Assembly: GCF_964204645.1 (NCBI RefSeq)
Contig: NC_134032.1
Span: forward strand, 13,324,275 to 13,388,274
DNA length: 64,000 nt
Source: Tubulanus polymorphus
Taxonomy: Eukaryota > Nemertea > Palaeonemertea > Tubulaniformes > Tubulanidae
Direction of reading: 5' to 3'
The position numbers were made by a program, and so were the translations under genes. Positions within the stretch are counted from its first letter, which is position 1. Each line of letters opens with the position of its first letter. The notes beneath the pieces were generated by a model. The model was not told the origin of the DNA, searched no databases, and saw nothing but the letters and a program-made list of their open reading frames with translations. Of the stretch, positions 34,468 to 46,198 are shown one piece after another.

Positions 34468-36309
34468 CTATTTATAGGCGTAGAAACGTAATTCACTATC
34501 TGCGCAGGGGAAAATTACACGTTACCGAGATCAAACATGTGCCGCGTGTTTGAGTCGTGTCGGATTCGAGTATCTTATCGTTTAACGTCAACACGGGACG
34601 GTGTTTCATCAAGGTTATCAACGATAGTCGATCGAATGCAGTGTGTGATTAGCCCCGAGGCGGGAAAAAAAGTTCGTCGTCGTATACTCGATGATTAAAT
34701 GCTCTCTGGGAAAGCTGTTGTTGTTCGTGTGGTTTATTTGTATCAATAACAAGATTAATTGATCGATAAATCCGATGAACACCGATTACAAAGCAATCAA
34801 CCGATACTTGTCATGATCGTAAATAGCGCTTAGCTAACTACTGCACTCAATCGGTGTATCGATCAATCAATAAATGTAACGAGTAAATCAATATCTCTAA
34901 TTATATATCGACTGTACTAGAGAGCGACGACGGGTTCGCTCGACGTGAAGTTTCAGTACACAACGTAAAACATGAGTAGACCCGGTAAAACGTTTTAGAA
35001 AACGTCCCAAATTTGAGATCTAATGAAAACAGCAGCGGCGTGCCCACACGATTAAACGTCGAAAAGCAGATTGAGAGTATTGTTTTCCGTCATTACCATG
35101 GCAACCGCAGACGAAAATAATGTTGTTGTATAGCCGTAGCTGAAGAGAGAGAGAGAAGCTAGTGTGGAGCGATGAGTCCTGGTTTGCAATGAGTACATCA
35201 GAGAGTGAGCAGGTGATTCAATTAGTAAAAGACACTGGGTTCAATCAGACCAGGGCTTAATTATCATGGTATTGTCCATAACAGCTGAGTGTAAACACTA
35301 CCCTAACACCCCCCCCCCCTTCACTACAGCCCGGCCACACATTGCGTTGTTTAAGTTGTTTGCGTGCTGGTGATAAAAATAATGTAATGTCTGGTGTTTG
35401 TAGCCCGTTCCCGCCTCGCCATTGTGATTGTTTGTTGGTCGTCATTTAATGAAAATGCTGATAAAAGTTGTCTAATGTCTGGTGTTTTAGTTTATTTTCA
35501 ATTAAAGATATCTCAGGTGAAGTCCTGAACACACGCGTGAAGTGTGGACGATCGGTTTTTTGAAAGTGTATAATGCCTTAAGTTTTGATTCATTTTCAAT
35601 AAGAAACGTCGCGAATGAAATCCTGATAATTTTCGGGGTCGTGCGTCGAACACAAGTTGAAGCCCTCTGTGCGATGAAATAATCGAATATCAAATTTGTG
35701 AAGTGGTTGTGGGTCCGCGGCTGTAGACGAGTCTCTTTCGATAATTGTTACGTATAAATTACTGAAATAGTTTTCCAATAAATCAATTGCAATTTTCGTA
35801 AAATCTCTTTGTATTACAACGATATTCAAAACGAAATACATGAACTGTTCAACAACTTTACTGACGCAACGTTTAAACCCAAAGATAAGGTTGGTCCATT
35901 TTATTTATTTGATTGGTAGATATGATTTAGTTTGTTTCGATTTGCGGTGTCCTTACAAACCCACCACCAGAAACAGGGAGGGGGTGTTGATTTTTGAAAT
36001 CGGAGTATATACAGATTGTGTGATCCAATGGGCGGTCGAATTTACAACAACATAAGTCTGGTGCGGTATCTATTTTTTGCCAGACGTCATTAGTGACACT
36101 GCACACAGGACGCCAAGTGAAGACACACGCGCATCTAGCGCTGGTATTCAATACACATATATCCGATGAGACAGACATATAAAATCCATTAATACAATTG
36201 CCACTTCATCATGTTTTATTGTGATAACTCATCATTACGCTACATTAGCTATATCTGATCTCCCTTCGACCTGTCAGCACAATTTCCGCTCCGTTCTTGA
36301 CTGCTTCTA

Positions 36310-36440
36310 CACTCTTAGAACTACAGGTTCTTCTGGGGTTCTTCAAAGAACTTATGAGTTCTTATTCAGCACTTAAAAGGGTTCTTCGTGGTATAAAGGG
36401 GTTCTTGGTTGAGCGAATGGTTCTTCAAAGAACCCGAAAC
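36310..36440. repeat. GGTTCTTC/GAAGAACC clustered repeat
   Basis: At least six GTTCTT words and the palindromic GGTTCTTCAAAGAACCC occur within 130 bp. It resembles the AGAACC-rich short repeats found in several animal genomes. No coding meaning. Confidence 0.6.
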
Positions 36441-37332
36441 TTCTATTCCATTATATATCCAGTCTATATAGCCTTGCTCACACCTCTTGTTCTTACCACA
36501 TCCCTCATATTCCCACCATCATCCCCCTTATTATCATCCCCATATATCCCTCATTATTTTCTTCCTGCCCCTTCGTTGCAGGGCCGTACCGGGACAAGGG
36601 GCTGTTGCCCCCAGCTTTTTCCTTGTTTCTGTGCTCCCCCCAACATTCAAATGCTAGTTACCTGAATTGTCAGACATACAGTCCTGACTGTATTATCCCT
36701 CATACCACCCCCCCCCCCCCCTTCTCACCCCTTATTGTCATCCCCCCTTTGCCAATAACACAACATCAACGACCGATCATTTGAAGAAATGATTTAAATC
36801 TATCAATCAATTTACATTACATGATAATATGTATTGCTTTCACGTTCAGCGACATGTAGTCCCGTGTACAATTTTGAGGTGCCATATCAATATTATAATA
36901 ATATCAAATTGATAAGTCGATTTGTCGGTCCTCGATCACAATATTCATATTTTATATATGTAGCTAGCTGTTGTATACAAATTGTCATATTTCTTCTTTT
37001 TCTAAAAATCTTTTTGCGCTTTGTATATCAATCTGAAATTTCTATAAATAAATATGAAATCGATTGGAAATTCTATCGAACGACAAAGTTTAGTGTTTAG
37101 AGTTGCGTTAGTTCTTTTTTTTCTATTAAAAATCGATACACAGGCGACTATATAGATTGGGAAGAGCAAAACATTAGTCTAGACACAGCAGATGGTGTAC
37201 CGGTATGTTCCGTCATAGTGCTTGTATTGTTGATATTGTTTATCGGAACTTTATAGCGGATAAATAAACAATATTATCAACGCAAGGTATTTCTGTGATA
37301 TTTTGAATTTATTCGCAGTTCAAATTCAGCAC

Positions 37333-37460
37333 CATTCCGGTTGCATAGTCATGGCTTAGACTTAAGACCAACTTATACAATAGCCACTCAAACAACTTAA
37401 GACCAGTCTTAAGATTTAGGACCACTTTTGGACTTACGTCAGGATTGTGCAACTGGCCCC
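37333..37460. mobile_element. Palindromic MITE, family A
   Basis: It runs from CATTCCGGTTGCATAGTCAT to GGATTGTGCAACTGGCCCC, with the usual inner words reversed. It lies about 420 bp from the tRNA fragment. Confidence 0.75.
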
Positions 37461-37878
37461 AGAGGTGCAAAATCCAAAAGGCCCCATCGAAGGGGCATCA
37501 CCATCTCAGTTGGCTTGAAGACGCGAAACCGTTGCAAGTTAGTGTCGAAACCAGGGGTGCATCCAGAAATTTGAGCAAATCCAAAAATTTTCCCAAATAT
37601 GAATTTATTTTCATATCTCAATGAAAAATGCATTCATAAAAAGATTTGTGCATTACCTTCAGTAATTTCTGGCAAACGAGATGAAACAGTAATTGATAAA
37701 GCAGTTTGGTGAGTATTACATTAATATCGATTGGTATCACTACCAGAACATTTTCGAACACGGAAGAAGGGATCGATGAATATGAACTTGTTGAACTCAA
37801 GACCCCTAAAAACCGCCCATTGGACATATTCGTCAACTTAAAAAATTGTTTAAACTGAGAAAAACAGAAAAAATACAG

Positions 37879-37939
37879 CGCCCAACGTGGGGCTCGAACC
37901 CACGACCCTGGGATTAAGAGTCCCATGCTCTACCGACTG
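37879..37939 (-). tRNA. tRNA-Lys(CTT), 3' 61 nt, interrupted by the mobile element
   Basis: Read on the minus strand, this is the tRNA from nucleotide 13 to the 3' end: CAGTCGGTAGAGC, anticodon loop with CTT in GGGACTCTTAATCCC, then the T arm GTGGGTTCGAGCCCCAC and acceptor strand GTTGGGC plus the discriminator G. The first 12 nt are missing here and lie 16.5 kb away at 54458-54469. The two pieces add to 73 nt, the normal length of tRNA-Lys. The D-stem is cut, so this locus should not make tRNA unless the element leaves precisely. Confidence 0.92.
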
Positions 37940-39143
37940 CGCCAAAACTTCTACTCACTCGGCTCGGTTGCGTTTCCTGAATGCCGGAGGGGTACTGCTA
38001 GATGCAAACCACTACAGTACTTGAAACTTCCATTCACTCGGCGTAGGGAATCCCGTACTATTGAGGGGTCAGTGGTTCGAATCTGGGAGTAGATTAATGA
38101 GTTTTAATTAGTTTATTTCCATCCTGCCAATCTTCATATTCTCAGCTCATTTTATCAGTGAAAAATGACCTGACAACTAAATAAATGATACCTTTTTCTA
38201 TAAAATCTCTCCTCTGCTTTTTAAGGGCTTGGAACCTTCTACCATGTTTTTGACATAGTAGGCAGCATTAAAAATTTTATAGTTTGTCATTTGCATAACA
38301 GGCAGGCTTCTAAGCACAATGCACATACACACTCAATCGAAAAATTACAATTTTGGACATATACACTGAATTGAAAAATTACAATTTTGAGGGACTTCTA
38401 GTTTAAAATAAGTTCTACTACTAAACTACAAATTCTAAATGTTAGAGTGAAATTTCTTAAGTCAAACTACCACTGAATCAAACTACAAATTTCAAATTTT
38501 ATAGTGAATTTTCTAAAGTTGAACTACCATTAAATCAACCAAATATTTCTGGAATCCCTATTCTAGTATAAAACAAATAAAAGATACAAATTTAAAAAAT
38601 AAAACTCAAAATTAAAACTGCCAATTATTAATAAACAATTATAAAATAATAAACCATCAAACTAAATAAATTATAAACAAAACCATCAAACTGAATAAAT
38701 TATAAACAATCAGTCCAGTGTGATGAAGCAAGCCTGAAATTCATCAAGGGTTTTTCAAAAACTTGTTACAATCTAAGGAGAATTCTGGATACAATTTTAT
38801 ATTTCTTTCACATGGTCCTTAGATTTTTCACAAATTTTCACATAAAATGTCACAAAGTTAGATTTGTGCAGCTGTCAATCTGTTGTCTGTGCCTAGCCCT
38901 TCAGACGATCACCTTTTTGAATAGCGAAGTCTGGACAAACCACGATTTTTCCCAAATGGTGAGGTGATCGAATGTCTGTCGGACATCAAACTGAGGGGTT
39001 GTACAGACAGCAGGTTGATAGCTGCATGAAAATGTCAAAATCGAGTAATTTCTGAAAGATTTTACCAGGCACACATACCCATATCTACGCGATACGCACA
39101 GTTGATAGATCTCTAGTCCTGGAATCCTGTCACTAATCGAGCT

Positions 39144-42100
39144 TCACTTCTTCTTCTTGTATCCCCTGGCCTGCATTTGCTGTCTCCACTCTTCCAGAGT
39201 CACCGTTGACGTTTCACTACAGTACCAATTTCCGAAAAACTGCTGATGCGAGGGCTTCGATCTCTCCTTTTTACACTTAGGACAAGTAACCTTTGTCCGT
39301 GGAGTGTACTTTCTGCGACTCACCCCAGCTTCTAATTGCTGCTGCCTTTGTAATCTGTGCATATGGGTTGTGTAAGGAACAACCTGTATATTTCCCATGG
39401 ATTCAGAATGGATGACCTTAGGCAGAACGGCCTGGTCTTTTGGCGGTGCAACAATTATCAGCTGGGTAGTGGCTGGCTGCAAACTTTCAGCTTTCTGCTC
39501 CTTAGACGCAACAGGTCCTGTCATGATTTGTGAGCAACCCATCAATCGAGTAGTATCTGCGGTAGTATCTGTATTGAGGGACTGATGAGCGCCTGACAAA
39601 TCAATAACATTCTGAGGAATCTGCGGTGCAGGCCGCGTACTAGTTGCTGCCGCAGCTACTGATGCGAGAGTCGCAGTTGCGGAAGGAGTTGTTCTTCGCC
39701 GCTTTATTTTCGCCATTCCAGCAGTGTTCGTAGGAAGTACAAAGGTATGGCGATCATCAGAGGATCCTCTCGGCAGCACAGAAGGCTTTTGACAAGCAAT
39801 AAGCAATGGTTGCTGGCTTGCCAAAGGAGGATTCGGGATTTGAATTCCCTGCCTGAGAACCATTTCCTCTTGCTTCTTAGAACGTCGATTCCACCTAAAA
39901 TGAAAAAAGAAATAGACCATTTTATGAACATAATCTCAATATGATTAATAATAATTTAGATGGTTAAGAGGTGGGGCATAAAAGGTTAACTTACCATTGG
40001 GTTATAGTCGTCATATTCAACTCTGGAAGCTGAATGTTCGAGTGATGCATAACCACAGGATTTCCGACGACGACGTCTCTTATGTGCTTGTAGGCGCGGG
40101 AGATAAGGATCCATCGCGTAACTCGCACTCCTGCAACCGTTTTTGATGCTGGATACTTCGCACAGAGCTTCACCATGGTTGTCTCGACGTAGCGATTACA
40201 AGTCGGCCACTGAGCAGGTGCCGAATTTGGTCCCAGAAAAGCTCTAAAAATTATCATAAATACTTGATTAACATAAAGTTTATTTAGGTTAACCCATGTA
40301 ACCTCTATTGTAGGGTCAAATTGAACTCAAAGATTATATTGCCATTTAATATTCAATTGGCAATTTCGACTTATTAGTACATTTATTTTGAAATGAAAAA
40401 TACAGTAGATTAGGCTTACCTCCGTGAACTTTCAACTCCAGGAGCCAAGCCAGAACGTTTCTTTGTTGCTCGAAATCTACCTTGACTGAGAGTTGGTTGA
40501 TGGCGTGGTTTGATGATGGACCTCTTGTCGTAGTCGTCCAAGTTCTGCCACAAATCAATGATTTCACGAGCTTCGTTGTTTGTAAGAGCCAGTGAATTCT
40601 CATCCAAGTTTACCAGTTTCTCAGCCAAAGCATCAACCTTTCCAAATCCAGCAATACCGTCTGGTCCCAAAGAATCCTGAATAAAATAGATATTTGAAAT
40701 TAAATTCTTTAACAACATCAACACAACTCGAACGAAAACCTTTTTTTATAGAAAACTTACATGCTCATCCGAATCCCCCAGGGGAGATTCAATAGATGGA
40801 ACATTCGACAGTTCAAAGGGCTGCAGCTCTGGAGTATCAAGGGTCGGTAAGCGAAATTCTGGCACAGCATCATCGGGTTCAAGCTCAGTGACCTCCTCAG
40901 TTTCCATCGGCAACGGAGTATCAACGGACATGGTGTCAACGGGAAGAACTGGTGCAGTTGGTGTCACAGTCGGAGAAACTACAATGAAAAATAATACACA
41001 AAACCATTATCCCTTAGTCAAAATGTAATGGATTCAGCTGAGGGCATATCACAAAGTCAACAGTAATCAGAGGAATCAATTACAGGAATGAACTTAACAG
41101 AACTGAAATAGAATTATTATTCAAACAATTTTCTAAAAACATTGTGACTTACAGAAGTCGTTATCCTCATCAGTAGGCACAGCTAATGTCAAGTCTTCCA
41201 CATCATACAGAGGCAGCGGCTCATCAACAGGGCTGTCACTAAATTCCTGGTCAGAAGCAGAGTCCAGCAAGCGTTCCTCCTCGGCTAGACGCAACCTAGT
41301 GTTAGACACTGGTGCCTCTCCTGTTTGGCTGTAAAGATAATCAATACCTATAGGTTCACCGGTGTAACGCAATGGCCCTTGGAATGCTGGTAAAAGCTTC
41401 TTTCCAAGGACAGTTTGACTTAGCTCATTGATATGATGGCGTAGCTTTCCACTGTAGCAGGAAATCTGTTTGTCTTGAGTTACAGCTGCAATAGCTCGAT
41501 CCTCATTCCAACGCGCTAAACCATCAACCAGGTACATCTGGAAACTGACATCGCCAGCCACAGTACCTATAAATATGAAATCATGAAATTAGCTTATTAG
41601 TTAGAGAAAGCTACAAGAGAAGATTTCATATGGTGAAAGTGATTTTTAATCTTACCTGGAATGAATCTGTTTAGATGAAGGTGGAATGATTCCAATGACG
41701 TCGAACCACGGGCACATCTGTAGATAGGCAGTGTCGTCTGTCCTTTCTTGATCGTTCCGGTTTGTGTGTACAACTGAACGCCAGGTGGATCCTGCAGGCA
41801 GGCAACATGCTTAGCTTGAGACTTATAAATCTCCGCCATGCGCTCAGTGTTTATGAGCGGAACACCCAAGGAGTCTTTCCCTTTGTCACCCGAGAAGGAA
41901 GCGACGAGCTGACCCAGTAGGCGGACAGTAGCATCTGTTCCACGTGTGGTACGTTTACAGTGCCGTGCCAACTCGGCCGAAGAAATTCGCTCAACTAACT
42001 GGCGGTCACTAAGACCAGTGATAGCTTTCAGGGCTAGCTCCTCACGCTTCGCTCTCTTTAGACGGTCAAGATCCTCAGGGTCCCACTCAAAGATACACCG

Positions 42101-44934
42101 GCTAAGGCCTCTCATAAAACTCGCATACAGCCGATGTGAATCTGTAGTACACCCTGTAGAGAACCGCCGCATGAAATGCCAAACGTCCAATCTGATGATG
42201 ATATCTGTCCAAGGGGCTAGGTTTGTTTTCAGTACGCTGTGGCCACAACAATCCCGATCAGTGTATATCACCTCAGGGGCAGGCACACCAGCAGTATCAT
42301 ACCTTTTGATTAGGCCATCAATCATTTGACTGAGACCATAGCCTTCGCCAGTAGTAAGGACAGACATAAGGACCTGACCATGCTCGTTCCCTACATTGGT
42401 GCACCACATCGCGGTCCCCTTGGCATGACCAGTCAACTTCTTGACTATTTTCTTAGTTGAGTCAATTTTGAGAATTCGACCAAACTGAGACGTAATGGCT
42501 GCCCTGACCTCGTCCAGTCTCGACAACACATCACTGACGTACACAAGCATGAGCCACCGAAACTGCGGGATGCTCAAAGGCTGTGGTGGGTCAGCGAATT
42601 CGTGCGGTTTTACGAGACCAGAACGGATAGCCTTGGACAAGCCTTCACACTCAGTGAGGTACTGTGAGACACGCTCGAGGTAAGCTTCGCCATGTTGCTC
42701 CCGCAGCTTCTTCTGGATCTGAGTAGTGCTGTTACCCAGACCTCTCTGACGAAGCAGTCGCACAACCTTATAATCGCACGCGTACTTCTGTGTCAGTATA
42801 CACGGGAACTGGAGCTGGTAACCGACGGCTAGTTGCGAGATGATCTCAGCAGTCGTTCCAACATATTTCGCCTTGCATCTATAAATACGAGACAAAAAAA
42901 AAAAATCATTCATAAAATCACAACCTGTAATCAGCAGGTCACACTTTAACATGGACACAATCTTACTTCTGACATTCCAAACTTTCTGTTGCGATGAAGT
43001 AGTGCGAATCGATATCGAGTACCTGCCGCAACCGCTTGTATAATCCTGCTGATGTCAACTCTCTCCCTTGGCACGTTGCGACTGGACATCTAAGTTGGAC
43101 TTGCCACAGTCGTCGAGGCATCCACAAGAACAGGCGGTGGGCAAAGTACTGCTCGACGTTGGGTACCTGGCCTGCAACTACCAATGGCTGTGGAGGATTC
43201 CACCAAAGCTGATTGACGCGGCTAAAATCCATCTCCAGCCTCCCACTCTTGGTTTTCATGAAGAGGGTTTTGGTGATCCACTTCTGTTCATATTCGGACA
43301 GAACTTTACGCCATTCTGGTAAAAGCAAGCGGTGGTCGTTATCGATCGCGGTTGTCGTAGTCGGTGTAGTAGTAGTAGTAGTAGTAGTCGTGGTCGGTGT
43401 AGTCGTAGTCGCTGTAGTCCGTGTTGTCCGAGAGGCTAGATAGAGAAAAATAGAATATGAATTTACTATCTCATTCATGATTGAGGTTTATAGCATAAGA
43501 ATTCTAAATCATCATAAAGTCCGGTACAATTTCACTGAAATATTAAACAAAAACAGAATGATAGACAAAAGGAACAAAAGAAAACCGCATCACTGTAATG
43601 TTACCATCTAAATACCTATAAATGAGGAATAAGAGTGACTCACTGGAAAAATGAGATTACAAAAGGGAAATCACCTTAAAAAATAAGTTATTAAGCAGGA
43701 GAGGATAGAAGTGTTGCATTTTGCTAGTGACAGAGAGAGACAGAGAGAGTGTGTGTGTTATCATATTCATAATGTCCATTATAGCAACTATATACCAATA
43801 TCATAAAGATGGATTATGTAATAATGAGACAGTACTGCATACATATAAAGCATGATTACCCAGTTTTTGTAAAGAAACAGGTACATTAAAATAGATAGGA
43901 AGAAAATACCATTTTACAATAGCTACACATTTATAAAAGCATATTCTAGGAACCCTACACAACATAAATCTTACCAACTTATCCAGATATAAACTGTAAA
44001 TTTTGAGAAATAAATGATTAAATGTTACAATATGGCTGCAATTACTAGGAGTGGATGGCCGAAAGGGAGGACTGCGGTTAACTTGGATGGAATCTTTACA
44101 ATCCGTCCAAAACACTGCAAAAATTTGTAGGATGTATATCTCATGATGTATCAATTGAATCTACAATAAAAATATCATTAGAATTAAGTTATATTACCAG
44201 ATAACTGCGCTTCAAGAGTGATGACACTTGTCAGTAGATCATCATCATCATCAGACGGCATCGAGACGTTCTCAGTTGTAGTCGATGAGCTGGGTTGACT
44301 CCTAGTTGTCGCAGTTGGTTGGCTCCTGGTTGTAGCAGATGGGCGACTCCTCCTAGTTGTCACAGTTGGTTGGCTCCCGGCTGGTTGAGTCTGACGAGCT
44401 TCTGTGAAAATAAAAAATTTTTCATAAATAGAACAAGCACAAAACAACTCTGATATCAAACGATCCGACTGTATATTGAAAACTTGACTTACTTGAAATC
44501 GTAGGTTTCACACGCTCTTGATGGACAGCTCTCCTCCTCTCAATCGCGTCCTTGGCTTCGGGAAACAGCCTCATGTATTTGAAGAGGGCTTTCTTGTTGT
44601 CGGCATGGTTCTTGTGGTCTATCTTGGGATGTGGTTTTTGCTTCTCACATTCATCCATCACGTAGAGGTTTACTGCAAAGCCAAGAGCATTAGAGAGTAT
44701 CCACTGAAATTTCTTACCCCTAAACTTACCAAACTGAAGTGTATACTGGCCTAACAAATGTTTCGGGTTTGACTGATCTCCTCTGGCCTGGGCAACCCGG
44801 CGCATCGCATCCGCCAAAACTTTCTCCGCAGGGTCCTGAGTTGCCCAACCACTAGTGCTTTTATGGTTCTTGGCGGCATCGGTGTCAAACGTGTCGATCG
44901 TACGATTTTTTAGGCGACGGAAAATTGGTTCCAT
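39144..44934 (-). CDS. DDE-type transposase, 1,408 aa, nine exons (unit 1)
   Basis: Exons: 44934-44493, 44401-44198, 43435-42967, 42878-41656, 41566-41153, 40978-40761, 40676-40420, 40243-39995 and 39894-39144. All splice sites are GT-AG and the sum is 4,227 nt with no stop. Visible order: an ExoX-C-like motif LQFGKFRGKKFQWIL (about 66-80); a Thr/Ser-rich linker with a poly-Thr run; a Trp-rich zinc domain with Cys332, Cys337, Cys370 and Cys373 (the type often labelled DUF6729); a catalytic RNase-H-fold core with candidate acids Asp511 (KIDSTKK), Asp579 or Asp581 (YTDRDCC) and Glu768 (GSTSLESFHLHL); an acidic region; and a C-terminal zinc ribbon (Cys1363, Cys1366, His1375, Cys1384) with a Lys-rich end. 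This protein family is repeated in many fish and marine invertebrate genomes. Insertion in a small-RNA gene recalls the Dada superfamily, but that assignment is inference. Confidence 0.85.
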
Positions 44935-46198
44935 GCTAGAACAAAAAGAGAAACATCAATTAAACATCGAACAAATTTTAAGGGTCCAGTTTAACATAAT
45001 TTCAATTTTCATCTTACATATGAAAGTAATTACATCAACTAGGTAATTGAGAAATTAGCAAGCTAGGGCTTTATTGTCATTGGAAATCAAAACATTTGAA
45101 TTGATAACCACATTGGCCTATGTTTTGATAACCAAGTCTTTGTGAGCACAATGCCTGTCATAATAAAGGGATATAATAAGCTCCCACTTATATTGACCTT
45201 TCACAGAATACACAAAACAATAATAGAGACAGCCAGTGGCTGTGGTATCATTGTGACTATTGTTTCAAGTTAATTGCAAGTTGTAGGGAGAGATTTCTGG
45301 TCAATGGCCTATATGCATAAGTACAGGGAGGGTCGCATTCACAAATTGAGTTGAAAAAAGATTTAGACAATTGATGATTTTTAATTTATATAATTCAAGG
45401 GGGGATGATAGGAATTTTAAGGGGAATGCTGAGTCAGAATTTTAGATTTTACCCCTGGCCTGGATTCTAGATTTCTTGATTCATAGCGCATCAAGGAATT
45501 TACGGACCCATAGGCTAATACGCAGTTACGACGCTGGAAATACTGAATGATTCGCTAGGAAGGACCTGTTTCATTTTTGGGCTGATAATCGACCTATTCC
45601 ACGCACGGGAGTAGGCCTAAATAAAAAAAGGACTTATAGGGCCTAACAGTAACAGAATTGACAAAATATCACGGAATGGAAAAATGAAACAATCCGTAAT
45701 GCCTTCTAGTGAAAACTTCTACTCTCTCGCTCTTCTAGTGTTCACGATTCACATTTTGATGATGAATGATAGGCTTAACCCAAAATAATTGTAATAAATT
45801 GAAGTTGATTGAATTTGCGAGTGAAAAGTAAGAAGTTTTTCACCAAAAAATTGGCATAAGCAAGCATTTGCGATAAAAGATTTAATCGGGTATGAAACCT
45901 CGGATGTTGGAAGTACTGAATTCATACACTTACGTGATAATCGGGTAATCTAATCAGATGATCTAGAACGAATTAGTCTGCTTTCTGTGACTGTAACTGC
46001 GCTGTGTGTTTACGATCGGAAAATCAAATATGGCGCTCGTCAACGGTATATCCCGAAATTACGTCATCGCTAACAAGCACAGCGATTGGTCAATTTCAGG
46101 AAATTTCAGGAAATGAATTGTGGATATCCGTGGATTTGATTGGCTGTTTCCACAATTCATTTCCTGAAATAAAACACCGCCTCACGCGCGCCCGCTAG
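44935..46198 (-). promoter_or_regulatory. Upstream region of the transposase gene, unit 1 (right end of the element)
   Basis: This 1.26 kb lies between the transposase start and the element edge. Near the edge are two ATTGG words (CCAAT boxes on the minus strand) at about 46085 and 46139, an AAATATGGCGC word and TTACGTCATC, which are promoter-like. The 22-bp inverted repeat lies among them. Promoter function is inferred. Confidence 0.4.
46103..46170. repeat. Subterminal perfect hairpin, unit 1
   Basis: The 22-base arms 46103-46124 and 46149-46170 (ATTTCAGGAAATGAATTGTG-GA and complement) flank a 24-base loop, 28 bp from the unit end. TTTCCTGAA also occurs 30 bp inside the left end (37972), so it may be part of a transposase recognition site. 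Confidence 0.8.

Larger units (their letters stand above)
37940..46198 (-). mobile_element. tRNA-inserted DNA transposon, unit 1 of 2 (8,259 bp)
   Basis: The unit starts at the tRNA break with CGCC, then AAAACTTCTACTCACTCGG, and ends CGCGCGCCCGCTAG. It carries a 1.2-kb non-coding left part, one nine-exon transposase gene on the minus strand, and a 1.26-kb right part upstream of that gene. Left-end words AAACTTCTACTCACTCGGC (37945) recur as AAACTTCCATTCACTCGGC (38024). A similar word GAAAACTTCTACTCTCTCGC is at 45711, so they may be transposase binding sites. A 22-bp perfect inverted repeat with a 24-base loop lies at 46103-46170. No long terminal inverted repeats are visible. The same 8,259-bp unit follows head to tail. 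Confidence 0.88.

Noticed and set aside
38060-38095. Possible second tRNA in the left end of the element (GGTTCGAATC with a mirrored TCTACTC/GAGTAGA)
   Set aside because: The T-arm does not pair and the span is about 144 bp, so no cloverleaf forms. It is kept only as an inverted repeat near the element edge.
41946-42329. Arg/Ser-rich plus-strand ORF of 127 aa (and its copy at 50205)
   Set aside because: It is antisense to the DDE core, without motifs, and explained by codon bias of the real gene.
43213-43443. Valine-rich ORF on the plus strand across the transposase
   Set aside because: It is the shadow of the minus-strand poly-Thr codon run.
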